DNA of 64,000 nucleotides from VAZQ01 sp035693615 (GCA_035693615.1 DASSGH010000009.1:1-64000), one strand, 5' to 3'; shown: positions 27,221 through 36,438, counted from the stretch's first letter. The notes: generated by a model not told the origin, from the sequence alone. Numbers and translations: made by a program.

Positions 27221-27380
27221 ATGGTTTCTACCCCCTGATCTTTCGGTGCTGCGGCACCTCGATCATCAACAAAAGCGGCGGACTTGCGCATGTGTGATCT
27301 CGCGTCCTTATGGAGTAGAGTCCATATCGGCTGCCGTCGATTCACTTCGCACGAACCTGCTTTAGCCCGAGGTTGAGCTG

Positions 27381-27767
27381 ATGAAGACGTACACCACGGT
27401 AATGTTGGCCGCGCTAGCCGGCGCGGCCATCGGCGGTCTCGCCGTCCAAGGCCTTCATGCGCAAACCAAGCTGCCAACGGCGTATTTCATCGCTGAAATC
27501 GACGTGACCAACGAGGACGTTTACAGCAAGCAGTGGATGCCGAAAGTCGACGAGACGGTCAAAGCCGCGGGCGGCGTCTACCTAGTGCGCAGCACGAACG
27601 TCGAGCGGATCGAGGGCACCGCTCCAAAGCGGCTCTTGATCAGCAGATGGGAAGACATCGACAAGCTGACCGCTTGGCGCGAATCCCAGGCGTACATGAA
27701 GACGCTGCCGCTCCTCGACAAGGCGGCCAAATCCGTGCGCTCATACGCGGTCGAAGGGCTAAATTAG
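27381..27767 (+). CDS. DUF1330 family protein with N-terminal leader
   Basis: This 128-residue protein carries a hydrophobic leader ('VMLAALAGAAIGGLAVQGLHA', likely cleaved near residue 27) and one DUF1330 domain of the dimeric ferredoxin-like fold. Domain markers are 'TAYFIAEIDVTNEDVYSKQWMP', 'GGVYLVRS' and 'RLLISRWEDIDKLTAWRESQAY'. DUF1330 has no firm function; members resemble antibiotic-monooxygenase folds. 'GAGGTTGAG' precedes the ATG. No gene occupies the 160 bp upstream. Confidence 0.85.
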   Translation: MKTYTTVMLAALAGAAIGGLAVQGLHAQTKLPTAYFIAEIDVTNEDVYSKQWMPKVDETVKAAGGVYLVRSTNVERIEGTAPKRLLISRWEDIDKLTAWRESQAYMKTLPLLDKAAKSVRSYAVEGLN

Positions 27768-27910
27768 GCTGTGCTTATGAAATTCCCACCTGTGTCCTAA
27801 TTTTATTGATCGTACCTTGGAGGTGAAACGCGAAAATTCGGTACCGACCCGCTCGACGGACCACGTCAAAGTTTTAGCCATGCACGCATAAGCCTTTGGT
27901 CGTGGAGAAA

Positions 27911-28015
27911 GTGAAACGACGAGCGGCTTTGCTGTGCCCATCATGTGGCGCAAAAATGCAACTTGTACGAATGTCAAAGCTTACGGCGTCGTGCCCGCGC
28001 TGTGAAAGCAAGTAA
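27911..28015 (+). CDS. Zinc-ribbon micro-protein (34 residues)
   Basis: A short frame starting at GTG 27911 (GGAG just upstream; a second in-frame GTG is at 27902) encodes two Cys-x-x-Cys knuckles: 'LLCPSCGAKMQLVR' and 'ASCPRCESK', 15 residues apart. This spacing makes a plausible minimal zinc ribbon. It may be a shortened relative of longer rhizobial zinc-ribbon proteins, or a decayed remnant. It ends eight bases before the 3' end of the convergent phosphoesterase gene. Confidence 0.4.
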   Translation: MKRRAALLCPSCGAKMQLVRMSKLTASCPRCESK

Positions 28016-28022
28016 TCCTGGC

Positions 28023-28784
28023 TCAGTTGTCGTCCGCGAACGCGGCATCCTCGGGGATGAGCTGCTTGCCGCCCGGCCCGTTCGAGGTCGACCGGCCGAT
28101 GACGGTCCATTCCTGATAATTCCGTCGCAAGAGCCTGCATTCCACCGACACTTTGCCACCCCTGCCCACGTTGATGACGGCGTAGTTGCCGGCATTGACA
28201 TGGCGCAGGCGCTTGCGGTCGTGCTTGCGCGCGACGGGAAGCATCCGGTCGAGTGCTGACGCGTTCACATAGGTCGTCGTGCCGCGCCGCAGCACCTCAA
28301 AGGTGTGCACATGCCCGTAGATGTGCAGCAGGAGGTTCGGAAAGTCGTGATCGAGATGTCGGGCGCGGTCATGCGCCAGCAAAACGCATCTCCGCAAGTC
28401 GGTGCCGGATTTGCGCAGCGCGGCGCGGAGGAGGGCGCGGCACCTGCGTCCATATTCGGCGGTGCCGGAAAGCCGGCGCCGCCGCGGCAGCGGGCCGCGA
28501 AACGAATAGCCGGCGAATGTCAGGCTGCCCACCTTCACCGTCTCGAGATGCACGAGGTGCGCGCCGGCGCCGAATTTTGCGTCGTCCGGCATCCGGTCCC
28601 AATTGCCGTGTACGTACACGATGGGACACGCGAAGCTCGCGAGCGTCGCGAAGATTTCGTCCGCGGCGCGGGTGCCGATATCGCCCGCAACCGCGATCAC
28701 GTCGTACGCATTTGCTTCCTGGGCGCGGAGCTTTCGCACGCAGGCGAGGTTGTTGTGGATGTCCGAGATCGCCAGGATTTTCAT
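28023..28784 (-). CDS. Calcineurin-like metallophosphoesterase
   Basis: This 253-residue phosphoesterase with a binuclear metal site starts at the ATG at 28784, which opens directly into the fold. Motifs are 'ISDIH' (Asp8, His10), 'VAGDIG' (Asp35), 'HGNWD' (59-63; the usual GNHD/E has Trp in place of His), 'VLLAHDRARH' and 'IYGHVHTF'. The extra basic region after the last motif ('ARKHDRKRLRHVN') is not part of the core. Likely substrates are phosphodiesters or nucleotides; none can be assigned. Confidence 0.88.
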   Translation of the reverse strand: MKILAISDIHNNLACVRKLRAQEANAYDVIAVAGDIGTRAADEIFATLASFACPIVYVHGNWDRMPDDAKFGAGAHLVHLETVKVGSLTFAGYSFRGPLPRRRRLSGTAEYGRRCRALLRAALRKSGTDLRRCVLLAHDRARHLDHDFPNLLLHIYGHVHTFEVLRRGTTTYVNASALDRMLPVARKHDRKRLRHVNAGNYAVINVGRGGKVSVECRLLRRNYQEWTVIGRSTSNGPGGKQLIPEDAAFADDN

Positions 28785-29051
28785 GTGCAGTACGTGCGAT
28801 CGAGCGCTGGCGAAGCCCGTGGACGCTGGGCTTCGACGAGTGAAGCGAGGCCCGCTCTGTCGTGCCGGCACAGACCAGCAGGTTCCCACGCTAGGCTTGG
28901 TGGGCCCATCGCGCGTCGCAGCGAGGGGTGCTAGGCTGTTTGTGGCGTTTCGATAATCGGGATTGGGCAATAGGGGAGGACGTCATGCGATACAAGCCCA
29001 AAAGCGCGGCGACGCGCGTCGCATCGAAACCTTAAAGCGTGGCGTTCGCAC

Positions 29052-29846
29052 ATGCCCGGTCGGCTGGACGGCATTCATGCACTCATCACCGGCGCCGCGG
29101 GCGGCATCGGCGCCGCCTGCGCTCGCCGCATGGCCGGTGAAGGCGCGCAGTTGCTGTTGGCGGATGTGAACGGCGAGGCGGCGAAATCGCTGGCCGACAA
29201 ACTCGGCCAGGCATCGGTCCAGGCCGACGTTACCCGCGCGGCGGACATCGATCGCATGTTCGAGTTGGCCTATCAGCGCTGGGGACGCCTGGACGTGCTG
29301 TTCAACAACGCCGGGATCGCCGAAGCCCGCCGGCTGCTCGAGCTCACGCCAGAGGAGTGGGACCGCACGCTGGCCGTCAACTTGCGCGCCGTTTTCTTCG
29401 TATTGCAAGCCGCCGCCAAGCGCATGCGCCAGCAGACGCCGATTGCCGGCTCCGAACTGCGCGGAAAGTTGATCCAGACCGCCTCGATTGCCGCCTACCG
29501 CGGCGGTCAGGCCTACATGGTGCACTACGGCGCCAGCAAGGCCGGCGTCGTCAGCATCACTCGCACCGCCGCGCAGGTGCTTGCGGCCGACCGGATCACC
29601 TCGAATTGCGTCTGCCCTGGCGCGGTCGATACGGCGATGTGGAAGAAGATCGATGCCGAGTGGAGCGAGCTTGAGGGCTGGCAAGTTGGCGAAGCGTGGA
29701 AGCGGCGAACCGCAATCATCCCGCTCGGCCGAGCGGAAACCGCCGAGGACGTAGCCGGCGTCGTGAGCTTTCTCGCCAGCCGCGACTCCGACTACATGAC
29801 CGGCCAGGCCGTCAACGTCGACGGCGGCCTCGTCATGGGCAATTAA
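29052..29846 (+). CDS. Short-chain dehydrogenase/reductase (SDR)
   Basis: This classical SDR (264 residues) oxidises or reduces a hydroxyl/keto group with NAD(P). The nucleotide motif is 'ITGAAGGIGAA' (12-22), with 'NNAG' at 85-88 and the catalytic set Ser145, Tyr159 and Lys163 ('YGASKAG'). An Asp after the second strand ('LLLADVNGE') favours NAD over NADP. The C-terminal 'GQAVNVDGGLVMGN' is typical. It is 17 bp upstream of a CocE-type hydrolase on the same strand, so the two probably act in one catabolic step series. Confidence 0.93.
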   Translation: MPGRLDGIHALITGAAGGIGAACARRMAGEGAQLLLADVNGEAAKSLADKLGQASVQADVTRAADIDRMFELAYQRWGRLDVLFNNAGIAEARRLLELTPEEWDRTLAVNLRAVFFVLQAAAKRMRQQTPIAGSELRGKLIQTASIAAYRGGQAYMVHYGASKAGVVSITRTAAQVLAADRITSNCVCPGAVDTAMWKKIDAEWSELEGWQVGEAWKRRTAIIPLGRAETAEDVAGVVSFLASRDSDYMTGQAVNVDGGLVMGN

Positions 29847-29863
29847 GATCGCGCGGAAACGCT

Positions 29864-31807
29864 GTGATCGTCACGACGTTTCCCCGCCCCGTGCGCGTCA
29901 TCGAGCACACGTTGATACCGCTGCGCGACGGTACGACGTTGGCGGCCCGCATCTGGCTGCCGGAGGATGCGGAGCAGAACCCCGTTCCTGCGATCCTGGA
30001 ATATCTGCCGTACCGCAAGCGCGACGGGACGTACGACAGGGACTCGCTCACGCATCCGTACCTGGCCGGCCACGGCTACGCGGGCGTTCGCGTCGATCTC
30101 CGCGGCAGCGGCGAGTCGGAAGGTCTGCTGTTCGACGAGTACGCACAGCAGGAGCAGGACGATGCGCTCGAGGTGATCGCGTGGTTGGCGGCGCAGCCGT
30201 GGTGCAGCGGCGTCGTCGGCATGATGGGCATCTCCTGGGGCGGGTTCAACGGACTTCAAATTGCGGCGCGGCGCCCTGCGGCGCTCAAAGCCATCGTGAC
30301 CATATGCTCGACCGACGATCGCTACGCCGATGACGCCCATTACATGGGTGGGACGCTTCTTACCGCCGGACTTGAATGGGGCTTCTTCTTTTTCGCTCTG
30401 ATTTGCCTGCCCCCCGACCCGGTGCTCGTCGGCTACCGCTGGCGCGCGATGTGGCTGGAGCGGCTGGAGAACGTACCGCTGTTCTTCGAAACTTGGCTGC
30501 GGCACCAGCGGCGCGACGCGTACTGGAAGCATGCATCGGTATGCGAGGACTACGCTGCGATCCAATGTCCGGTATACGCGGTGGGCGGCTGGACTGACGG
30601 CTATACGAACGCAGTTCCGCGACTGCTCGCGGGACTGAAGGTGCCGCGCAAGGGCCTCATCGGGCCGTGGGCGCACGCCTACCCGCATTTTGCGCGCCCC
30701 GGCCCGCAGATCGGCTTCCTGCAAGAGATGCTGCGTTGGTGGGACTATTGGCTGAAGGGTATCGATACCGGCGTGATGGACGAGCCCATGCTGCGCGTTT
30801 GGATGGCGGACAGCGTGAAACCGGCGTCTCGGCACGAGACGTTACCGGGCCGTTGGGTTGCGGAGCCTTCCTGGCCATCCCCGGCAATAACGCTCCGATC
30901 TTTATTTCTGACCGATGCGGGGCTGCGCGAGGAAGCGGCAACATTCACACCTCGCGCCATGTGCTCGCCGCAGACGGTCGGCAGCTGCGCAGGCGAGTGG
31001 GTTCCGTTCGGCCGCGGAGACGATCAAGCCGGCGATCAAGGGGAAGACGATGCGCGCTCGCTCGTTTTCGATACGGCGCCGCTCGAAACACCAATCGAGA
31101 TGCTTGGCGCGGCGATCGCCACGCTCGAGGTCGTATCCGATAGGCCGATGGCGAACCTGGGGGTCCGCTTGTGCGACCTGCAGCCCGGCGGCGAATCGCT
31201 GCGGGTCAGTTACGGCGTGCTCAACCTCACGCATCGCGACGGCCACGAGAGCCCCGCGCTCCTGGCGGTAGGGCAGCGTTACCGGGTGCGCATTCAACTC
31301 AACGACGCGGGCGCGGTTTTTCCTGCCGGCCATAGGATCAGGCTCGCCTTATCCACCGCTTACTGGCCGATCGTGTGGCCTTGTCCCGAGAAGACGACGC
31401 TCACGATTTTGGCCGGCACGCTCGAGCTGCCCGTGCGCCCGCCGCGGGCCACGGATGCGCGGCTTAAGCCGCTGCCCGGTCCCGAGACGGCGGCGCCGGA
31501 GAAGCCGACGGTCAGTCGCCGCGGCGAGCTGCGCATCGAACGTATCGACCGCATCGGCCTTGAGTCGGGCTCGAAGGTCGCGACGAGGTTTCACATCGAG
31601 GACGATGACCCGCTCAGCGCCGTGGCCGAGCTGCGACGGACCGACACGAAATCGCGGGAGGGATGGCAAGTGCGAATCGAGACGCAGATGCGGCTCGCGT
31701 GCACGCGCGATGTCTTCCTGCTGCAGGCAAGCCTGCGCGCATGGGAGGGCGAGAACGAAGTCTGTCGTCGCGATTGGGAGCGCGCTATTGCGCGAGATTT
31801 CCTCTGA
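29864..31807 (+). CDS. CocE/NonD-type alpha/beta hydrolase (X-Pro dipeptidyl-peptidase family)
   Basis: This large serine hydrolase (647 residues from GTG 29864) belongs to the group that includes cocaine esterase, glutaryl-7-ACA acylase and Xaa-Pro peptidases. The nucleophile is Ser124 in 'MGISWGGFNG'; 'LPYRKRDGT' and 'VRVDLRGSGESEG' are the N-terminal core strands, and 'GPWAHAYPH' holds the catalytic His region. The C-terminal third is the jelly-roll (PepX_C) domain. No leader is seen, so it is cytosolic. It could cleave esters or amides linked to the preceding SDR's substrate. Confidence 0.92.
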   Translation: MIVTTFPRPVRVIEHTLIPLRDGTTLAARIWLPEDAEQNPVPAILEYLPYRKRDGTYDRDSLTHPYLAGHGYAGVRVDLRGSGESEGLLFDEYAQQEQDDALEVIAWLAAQPWCSGVVGMMGISWGGFNGLQIAARRPAALKAIVTICSTDDRYADDAHYMGGTLLTAGLEWGFFFFALICLPPDPVLVGYRWRAMWLERLENVPLFFETWLRHQRRDAYWKHASVCEDYAAIQCPVYAVGGWTDGYTNAVPRLLAGLKVPRKGLIGPWAHAYPHFARPGPQIGFLQEMLRWWDYWLKGIDTGVMDEPMLRVWMADSVKPASRHETLPGRWVAEPSWPSPAITLRSLFLTDAGLREEAATFTPRAMCSPQTVGSCAGEWVPFGRGDDQAGDQGEDDARSLVFDTAPLETPIEMLGAAIATLEVVSDRPMANLGVRLCDLQPGGESLRVSYGVLNLTHRDGHESPALLAVGQRYRVRIQLNDAGAVFPAGHRIRLALSTAYWPIVWPCPEKTTLTILAGTLELPVRPPRATDARLKPLPGPETAAPEKPTVSRRGELRIERIDRIGLESGSKVATRFHIEDDDPLSAVAELRRTDTKSREGWQVRIETQMRLACTRDVFLLQASLRAWEGENEVCRRDWERAIARDFL

Positions 31808-31831
31808 TCGCTCAACTAACTTGGAGTGATT

Positions 31832-31869
31832 GCACGCAAGCTCGCTCTGCCCCGCTGCGCCTTGCGTGC
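31832..31869. terminator. Stem-loop between convergent genes
   Basis: A perfect 9-bp stem (31832-31840 with 31861-31869, 'GCACGCAAG' and its complement) encloses a 20-base loop between the ends of the CocE-type gene and the cNMP-binding remnant. There is no U-tract on either side, so a terminator role is only plausible. Confidence 0.3.
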
Positions 31870-31875
31870 CGGGTC

Positions 31876-32390
31876 TCACCTGTTCGGCGCGCCTGGGGCG
31901 AACAGGTCGTAGGGATAGCGGGCATACGCCATATTGGTCCCGCTAGCGCCCAGCAATCCTTCGATCTCCTCCGCCGTTTTCTCGACCACGTCGCGCGGCT
32001 GTCCGGCCTCGAGCTGGCGCCTGAGCTCGATCAGCGCCCGATTGGCGTCGTCCAGGCGCCGCGCCAGGACCGTTGCAACGTAAAGCAGTGCGACCGGGTC
32101 CACGCGCAGGAGGGTGGCGGCATCGGCGACGTAGAATTGCGATATCTCCAGCGCACGCACGTCCGCGGAGTGCGGTTGATCGAGCAACACCGAGAGCTCG
32201 CCGAAAACGGCGCCGGGCTCCCGCACGGCAGCGATCTCAAGGCCGCCCCTGAGGACTGCGACCACCCCTGTCCTCAGGATCAGCAGCCGGCCGGTCGTCG
32301 AGCCGGCAGCGATCACGGTCTCGCCGAGGTTGCGATCGGAAAACCGCCGAGCTTGCTCTGGAACATGGCGATGTTGGGAATGAGTGGCAT
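31876..32390 (-). pseudogene. Cyclic-nucleotide-binding-domain protein, frameshifted near its N-terminus
   Basis: The cNMP-binding domain is clear: 'TTGRLLILRTGVVAVLRGG', 'REPGAVFGELSVLLDQPHSADVRALE' (phosphate-binding cassette) and a helical tail to 'RYPYDLFAPG'. The domain frame has no good start. The natural beginning, ATG 32390 ('MPLIPNIAMFQSKLGGFPIA'), is in another frame and ends at a TGA near 32313. From memory of this family the two halves belong together, with 'GGxPIATYQAGETV' expected at the join; about seven bases seem lost near 32325-32335. If a GTG inside the second frame serves as start, a shortened protein could still be made. Confidence 0.6.
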
Positions 32391-32616
32391 GGCGTGCTCG
32401 CTGCTCCGTTGCGCGTTTTGGCTTGCAGGTCTTGGCCTAGAACGTCTTGGCCTCCATCTTGAAATCCGCCACACAATCGAGAACTCTAACCGCTTCGAAC
32501 CGGGAGCAACCGAAATGCTGTATCGGGCTGCGCTGCACCGGTGACGGCCTTCGAGATGCCTGCATCTTCGTGACCCTTCCGGCCGATAGGCCGCGCCACC
32601 TTGGAGTGTCGAGCAC

Positions 32617-32910
32617 ATGCGCAGCTGGGACGTAGCTCTGCGGCTTTCGATCGTTTTCGCGATCGGCGCCCTTATAGCCCTGGCCGCCAGCCTCTATGAG
32701 GTCGACCGGCGCGACAAGAGCAGCTCTGAGACGGCTGCAGCCACTCTCACCGACCTCGAGCAGCAAGTGCAAATTCTCGGCGATCAAATTCGCATTCTCA
32801 CTAATCAACTGGACGCGAGCGAACGGCAAGCGCGGGCTCTCGGCAGCCAAATGCAAGGGCTTGATTCGCGGCTCAAGGCGCTGGAGGAGAACTTGCGCAG
32901 TCGCCGATGA
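32617..32910 (+). CDS. Small membrane-anchored coiled-coil protein
   Basis: This 97-residue protein has one N-terminal transmembrane helix ('LRLSIVFAIGALIALAASLY', about 8-27) and a periplasmic or cytoplasmic tail with heptad-like spacing ('LEQQVQILGDQIRILTNQL') that should form a coiled coil. There is no known domain. It diverges from the cNMP-binding remnant across 226 bp. The role is unknown; such proteins often scaffold or stabilise membrane complexes. Confidence 0.65.
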   Translation: MRSWDVALRLSIVFAIGALIALAASLYEVDRRDKSSSETAAATLTDLEQQVQILGDQIRILTNQLDASERQARALGSQMQGLDSRLKALEENLRSRR

Positions 32911-33001
32911 TCGCCGCGCGCAGCCGCGGCATCCGCCGATCACCTCGCGGCGAGTTACTCCGCCCCGACAGCCAGGTATGCGCTACCCAATGTGGCGGCA
33001 G

Positions 33002-33793
33002 CTATGGCGCTACCGGCTCGTTCGGAAAGCCTGCCTTGTCCAGCGCGCGGCGCACACTGCCGGAGGCCTTCGCCTGTCGCAGGAATGCGGTGACATAGGC
33101 AAGCGCGTTCGGCCGGTTCTTCGGGACGGCGATCGAGATGGCGGTCTGCTGAAAACCGCCGTCGACAATGCGCGAGCCCGGCAATTGCGCCGCAAATGGC
33201 GGCAGCGAATCGCGCGAGAGAGCGAAGGCGTCGGCTTTGTCGGTATGCAGCAAGGACATGGCCTCCTCGACCGATGCCACGGCGGAAATCGTGGTTTTTT
33301 TCAGTGAACGTGCGGCCGCGCGGATGGTCGTTGTGTTGGCGATGCCGACCACGCGCACATCCGGCCGATCCACCTCGGCGACCGTCTTGATGGCCGAGGC
33401 GGCCGTGGCGAGATAAGTGCTTTCGATCATGAAATAGGCCGGCCCGAAGTCGACGCGGCTCTTGCGCTCCTCGTCCACGGGCATGAATCCGACATCGACC
33501 GCGCCGGATTCGGTCGCGTCGGTCACCAGACCGGAGTTCGCTGCGAGCATGAACTCCAAGGGTACGCCGAGTTGTTTTGCAAGCTCCCTGGCAAGATCGA
33601 CGGTAACGCCGTGCGGCTCGCCGCTTGCATCCTTGACGACGAAGAAGGCGGAAGCCGCGGGCGCGAAGACGATCCCGACGCGCAGCTTGCCGGTGGGTAT
33701 GAGCTCTTTCACTGCCGTGCCCTCCTGCGCGCCGGTGGCGCCGGCGGCGATTGCCGCAACCAATAGCATTCCGCACGATTGAAGAAATTGCAT
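33002..33793 (-). CDS. Amino-acid-type (SBP_bac_3) periplasmic binding protein
   Basis: This 263-residue protein starts at the ATG at 33793 with a leader ending near 'AAGATGAQ'. The SBP_bac_3 pattern is present: 'GKLRVGIVFAPAASAFFVV', 'GEPHGVTVDLARELAKQLGV', 'SGAVDVGFMPVDEERKSRVDF' and 'VASVEEAMSLLHTDKADAFALSRDSL'. This fold serves polar amino acid ABC importers, but no permease or ATPase gene is adjacent, so it is an orphan receptor. The ligand is unknown. Confidence 0.88.
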   Translation of the reverse strand: MQFLQSCGMLLVAAIAAGATGAQEGTAVKELIPTGKLRVGIVFAPAASAFFVVKDASGEPHGVTVDLARELAKQLGVPLEFMLAANSGLVTDATESGAVDVGFMPVDEERKSRVDFGPAYFMIESTYLATAASAIKTVAEVDRPDVRVVGIANTTTIRAAARSLKKTTISAVASVEEAMSLLHTDKADAFALSRDSLPPFAAQLPGSRIVDGGFQQTAISIAVPKNRPNALAYVTAFLRQAKASGSVRRALDKAGFPNEPVAP

Positions 33794-34003
33794 CACTGCT
33801 TGCTCCGATCTGGCTTCGCAAGAGCTCCTAGCTTTTTTCCCGCAGTGTCGCCAGTTTGGCTTATGGATGACGTTCGCGGCCATCTGCGGTTTCTTCGCTT
33901 CGCTGGTGGTGTATCGGCGGGGTGAGGCAAGCCGCAATGCCGTCGCCGCCGCGGCCTAGCCATTGCGCATCTGAGATTTGCTGGCGGGTAGCGGCTGTGC
34001 CGC

Positions 34004-35185
34004 TCATCCCTTCTTGCCCGCCTTGATCTCGTTGAACTTGGCGAGCGCGCGTTCGAATTTGCTGTCGAACAGCCACATTGCGTTGAGAATTTCGCGGAAG
34101 CTTGCCGACGTTTTCGCCCGGTCGGCCCGTCCGAACGTGAAAACGCTGTTGTTGCGCAAATATCCCATGATCGTGGGGTCGGAGATCCTGTAATTGGCCA
34201 AATTGCCGGAATTGAGAGCGGCCTTGGTGGGGCTGGGAATGATCTGGATCAGTTCGAACAGCTTCATCTGGTCGATCGGGTTTGGCAATGCTTTCACGAT
34301 GGCCGGTATACGCGGAAACACGTCTGCATGCGCGTTCACGAGCGCGTCTCGCACCGCGGTCCAGTGGTTGTATCGATGATCTAGAGTGCCGACCCGCGCC
34401 TCTTCCTTGTCGTCGCGCGCGACCAATGCGGGATCGAAGGCCGCGATCGATTTCTTGATCGCCGCCCACCTTCTTTGCCCATTTTGATCCTCGGACGCGC
34501 CCGATTGAAAACTTCCCTTGTATGTATTGGAGCGCGCATTGCCCATATTCTGGTTGCCGTTGGTCTCGGCAAAGAAGATGCCCAAGCTGATACGGCCCGC
34601 GACTTCGGCATGGGCCACGTCGAGGCCCTTGGCGCGGCCAATGGCGGTTCCGAGCTCGACCACATCCTTGAATGGACTCTCCGAGCTTTGCGCATTGGCG
34701 GGCGGCGCCTGCATGATCTTGAACAGCGCCTCGTACTCCTCGAGAAGGGGCTCATTGTCGGCATCGAAATACGCCGGAGGTAGTCCGAATTTGTTCGGCC
34801 TGCCGATTCTGGAGGGAAGCGCGTCGGTCAGGTCTTTATAGGCGCTTATCATGTTGTTGCGGGCGAGATAGAGCGCCTGTCCCGGCAAATTCGGCAGCGG
34901 TTGCTTCGATTCAATTTGTGCGCGGCGCTGGCGCAAGGTCGATTTGAATTGGTTGAGCGCGGCGTCGTAGGCGCTAAGCGCGTCCGGCTGTGATTGCGCG
35001 AGCGCCGGCTGGCCCGCCGCGGGGGAAATGAAGCGGATCGTGCCGATCGGAGCCGGCCCAAGCGCCGCATCGGCCATCCTGTCAACGGCGTCGCAGACCG
35101 GCGGCACGAAGAAGAGACCGACCGCAAGCGCCGGACCCGCCAATGGCCGCAACACCGCCGAGATGCTCCGCTGCCTACGCACCAC
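34004..35185 (-). CDS. Uncharacterised membrane-anchored or exported protein
   Basis: This is a 393-residue frame from GTG 35185, which overlaps nothing but sits eight bases after the upstream gene's stop, so coupling is likely. A hydrophobic segment near residues 10-25 ('VLRPLAGPALAVGLFFVPPV') is followed by a long soluble region. The most ordered block is 'GIFFAETNGNQNMG' through 'SNTYKGSFQSG', where a Glu followed by 'YKGSFQ' loosely recalls lysozyme-like transglycosylases; this is speculation. The rest ('MKLFELIQIIPSPTKAAL') is helical. I do not recognise the family. Confidence 0.65.
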   Translation of the reverse strand: MVRRQRSISAVLRPLAGPALAVGLFFVPPVCDAVDRMADAALGPAPIGTIRFISPAAGQPALAQSQPDALSAYDAALNQFKSTLRQRRAQIESKQPLPNLPGQALYLARNNMISAYKDLTDALPSRIGRPNKFGLPPAYFDADNEPLLEEYEALFKIMQAPPANAQSSESPFKDVVELGTAIGRAKGLDVAHAEVAGRISLGIFFAETNGNQNMGNARSNTYKGSFQSGASEDQNGQRRWAAIKKSIAAFDPALVARDDKEEARVGTLDHRYNHWTAVRDALVNAHADVFPRIPAIVKALPNPIDQMKLFELIQIIPSPTKAALNSGNLANYRISDPTIMGYLRNNSVFTFGRADRAKTSASFREILNAMWLFDSKFERALAKFNEIKAGKKG

Positions 35186-35192
35186 GCGACGG

Positions 35193-36239
35193 CTATCGCA
35201 CCGTCTTGCGGAACAGGACCGTGTTGTCGAACACAAGATTGATGGTCCAGATCCAGCGGGCGCCCATGAATGCCTCTGGATAGCGCCAGTAGCCGGGCAC
35301 GCCCACGATGCCGACCTCCTGATCGAGGTACTCGAATGCCCGAGGCCATTTCGAGTCGTCAAAATTCGTATTCATCCATCCATCCGGAATCGGATAATGG
35401 ATTGCGAAGCAATGCTCGCGGCAGGTCGGCAGCTTTGCCAACGGGTGGACGCGCCCGCCGATATGCGAGGTGTCGTGGATGTTGCCGTACTCCACCACGT
35501 CGTCGGGGTGCTGCAGCGGCGCGATGTAGAACGACTGCGCCTTCCACGAGCTGTCCGTCACCGTGCCGTCGGAAAACTTCGCGATAAATCCTCCGTCGCC
35601 GGAGTGCCAGGTGTTGCCCTGGAACACCTCCATGCCGAGGCCCAGCTTGTCTTCCCAGTCCTGCGCCAGGACGGCGATGGTGTAGGGCCGCTTCACGCGC
35701 ACGCGCACCACGTGTGAGTTGAAGGGAGTGTAGGGCGTGGCATCGACGCCGATGAGCTGGCCGTTGATATAGAGTTCGAAATAATTGTCCGCGACCATGA
35801 ACGCGGTGATGACCTCGCCGTCCTTGTCGACATCGACGATCGGCACCTTGTTCAGGTCGACCTCGGACATGTCCTTCGGCGTCACGCCCGAGCATTCATT
35901 GTAAAGGTCCGGCAGCTTGGGTGCGCTCGCGAAATTGTTGGCGACCGGCACCGTCAACGTCGTGCCGTCCTGGGCCGTAATCTCCCCGACCGGATTTTTG
36001 CGCAGATTCATGCCGGGCCGCGGGTTGGCGCACGGAATGAGGTCCTCCGTCACGGTTTTCCCGAGCCCCTGCGTAACGATGCGCTTTGCCGGTGGATCAG
36101 CCTTGGGCAAGGGCAGCTTCGAGGGCGGCGGCGACTGCTGCGCCTGCGCGGCGCCCGATGCAAGCAGCGCCGCCGCTGCTGCGATGGCGAGCCACATGCG
36201 CACACGCCACGAACATCGAACCTGCCACACTTCGCGCAT
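35193..36239 (-). CDS. Exported protein of unknown function, beta-rich
   Basis: This 348-residue protein starts at ATG 36239 with AGGAG upstream. It has a signal peptide ('MWLAIAAAAALLASGAAQAQ') and then a Pro-rich stretch. The body looks like two carbohydrate-binding-like beta sandwiches: 'ADNYFELYINGQLIGVD' with 'HVVRVRVKRPYTIAVLAQDWEDK', and 'WMNTNFDDSKWPRAFEYL' with 'ARWIWTINLVFDNTVLFRKTV'. These match the 'tiny-sugar-binding' galactose-binding style, which is inference from pattern. It is probably the first gene of a two-gene unit with 34004-35185. The 199 bp upstream hold nothing recognisable. Confidence 0.7.
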   Translation of the reverse strand: MREVWQVRCSWRVRMWLAIAAAAALLASGAAQAQQSPPPSKLPLPKADPPAKRIVTQGLGKTVTEDLIPCANPRPGMNLRKNPVGEITAQDGTTLTVPVANNFASAPKLPDLYNECSGVTPKDMSEVDLNKVPIVDVDKDGEVITAFMVADNYFELYINGQLIGVDATPYTPFNSHVVRVRVKRPYTIAVLAQDWEDKLGLGMEVFQGNTWHSGDGGFIAKFSDGTVTDSSWKAQSFYIAPLQHPDDVVEYGNIHDTSHIGGRVHPLAKLPTCREHCFAIHYPIPDGWMNTNFDDSKWPRAFEYLDQEVGIVGVPGYWRYPEAFMGARWIWTINLVFDNTVLFRKTVR

Positions 36240-36438
36240 ACGCCCTTCTCCTCTTGCCTTGTCGGTTTGCGGTTTCCCCGCGGGCTAACGGACTAGCCCA
36301 CGCCCAGCTGTCGCACGCATTCGGATGCTCCGGTGCTCAGCCTAGGCGAGGGCTCAAGCGTCGACAATAGAGTGCGGCAAGTTGCGCGCGTTCGCCCGCG
36401 GGGCGCCGATGGCGGGGCTATCGCCGCTGAGCGAAGGT

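Noticed and set aside
33867..33959. Short frame encoding 'MTFAAICGFFASLVVYRRGE' and ten more residues
   Set aside because: One hydrophobic segment but no ribosome site and no family I can name; it overlaps the leader region of the binding-protein gene on the other strand.
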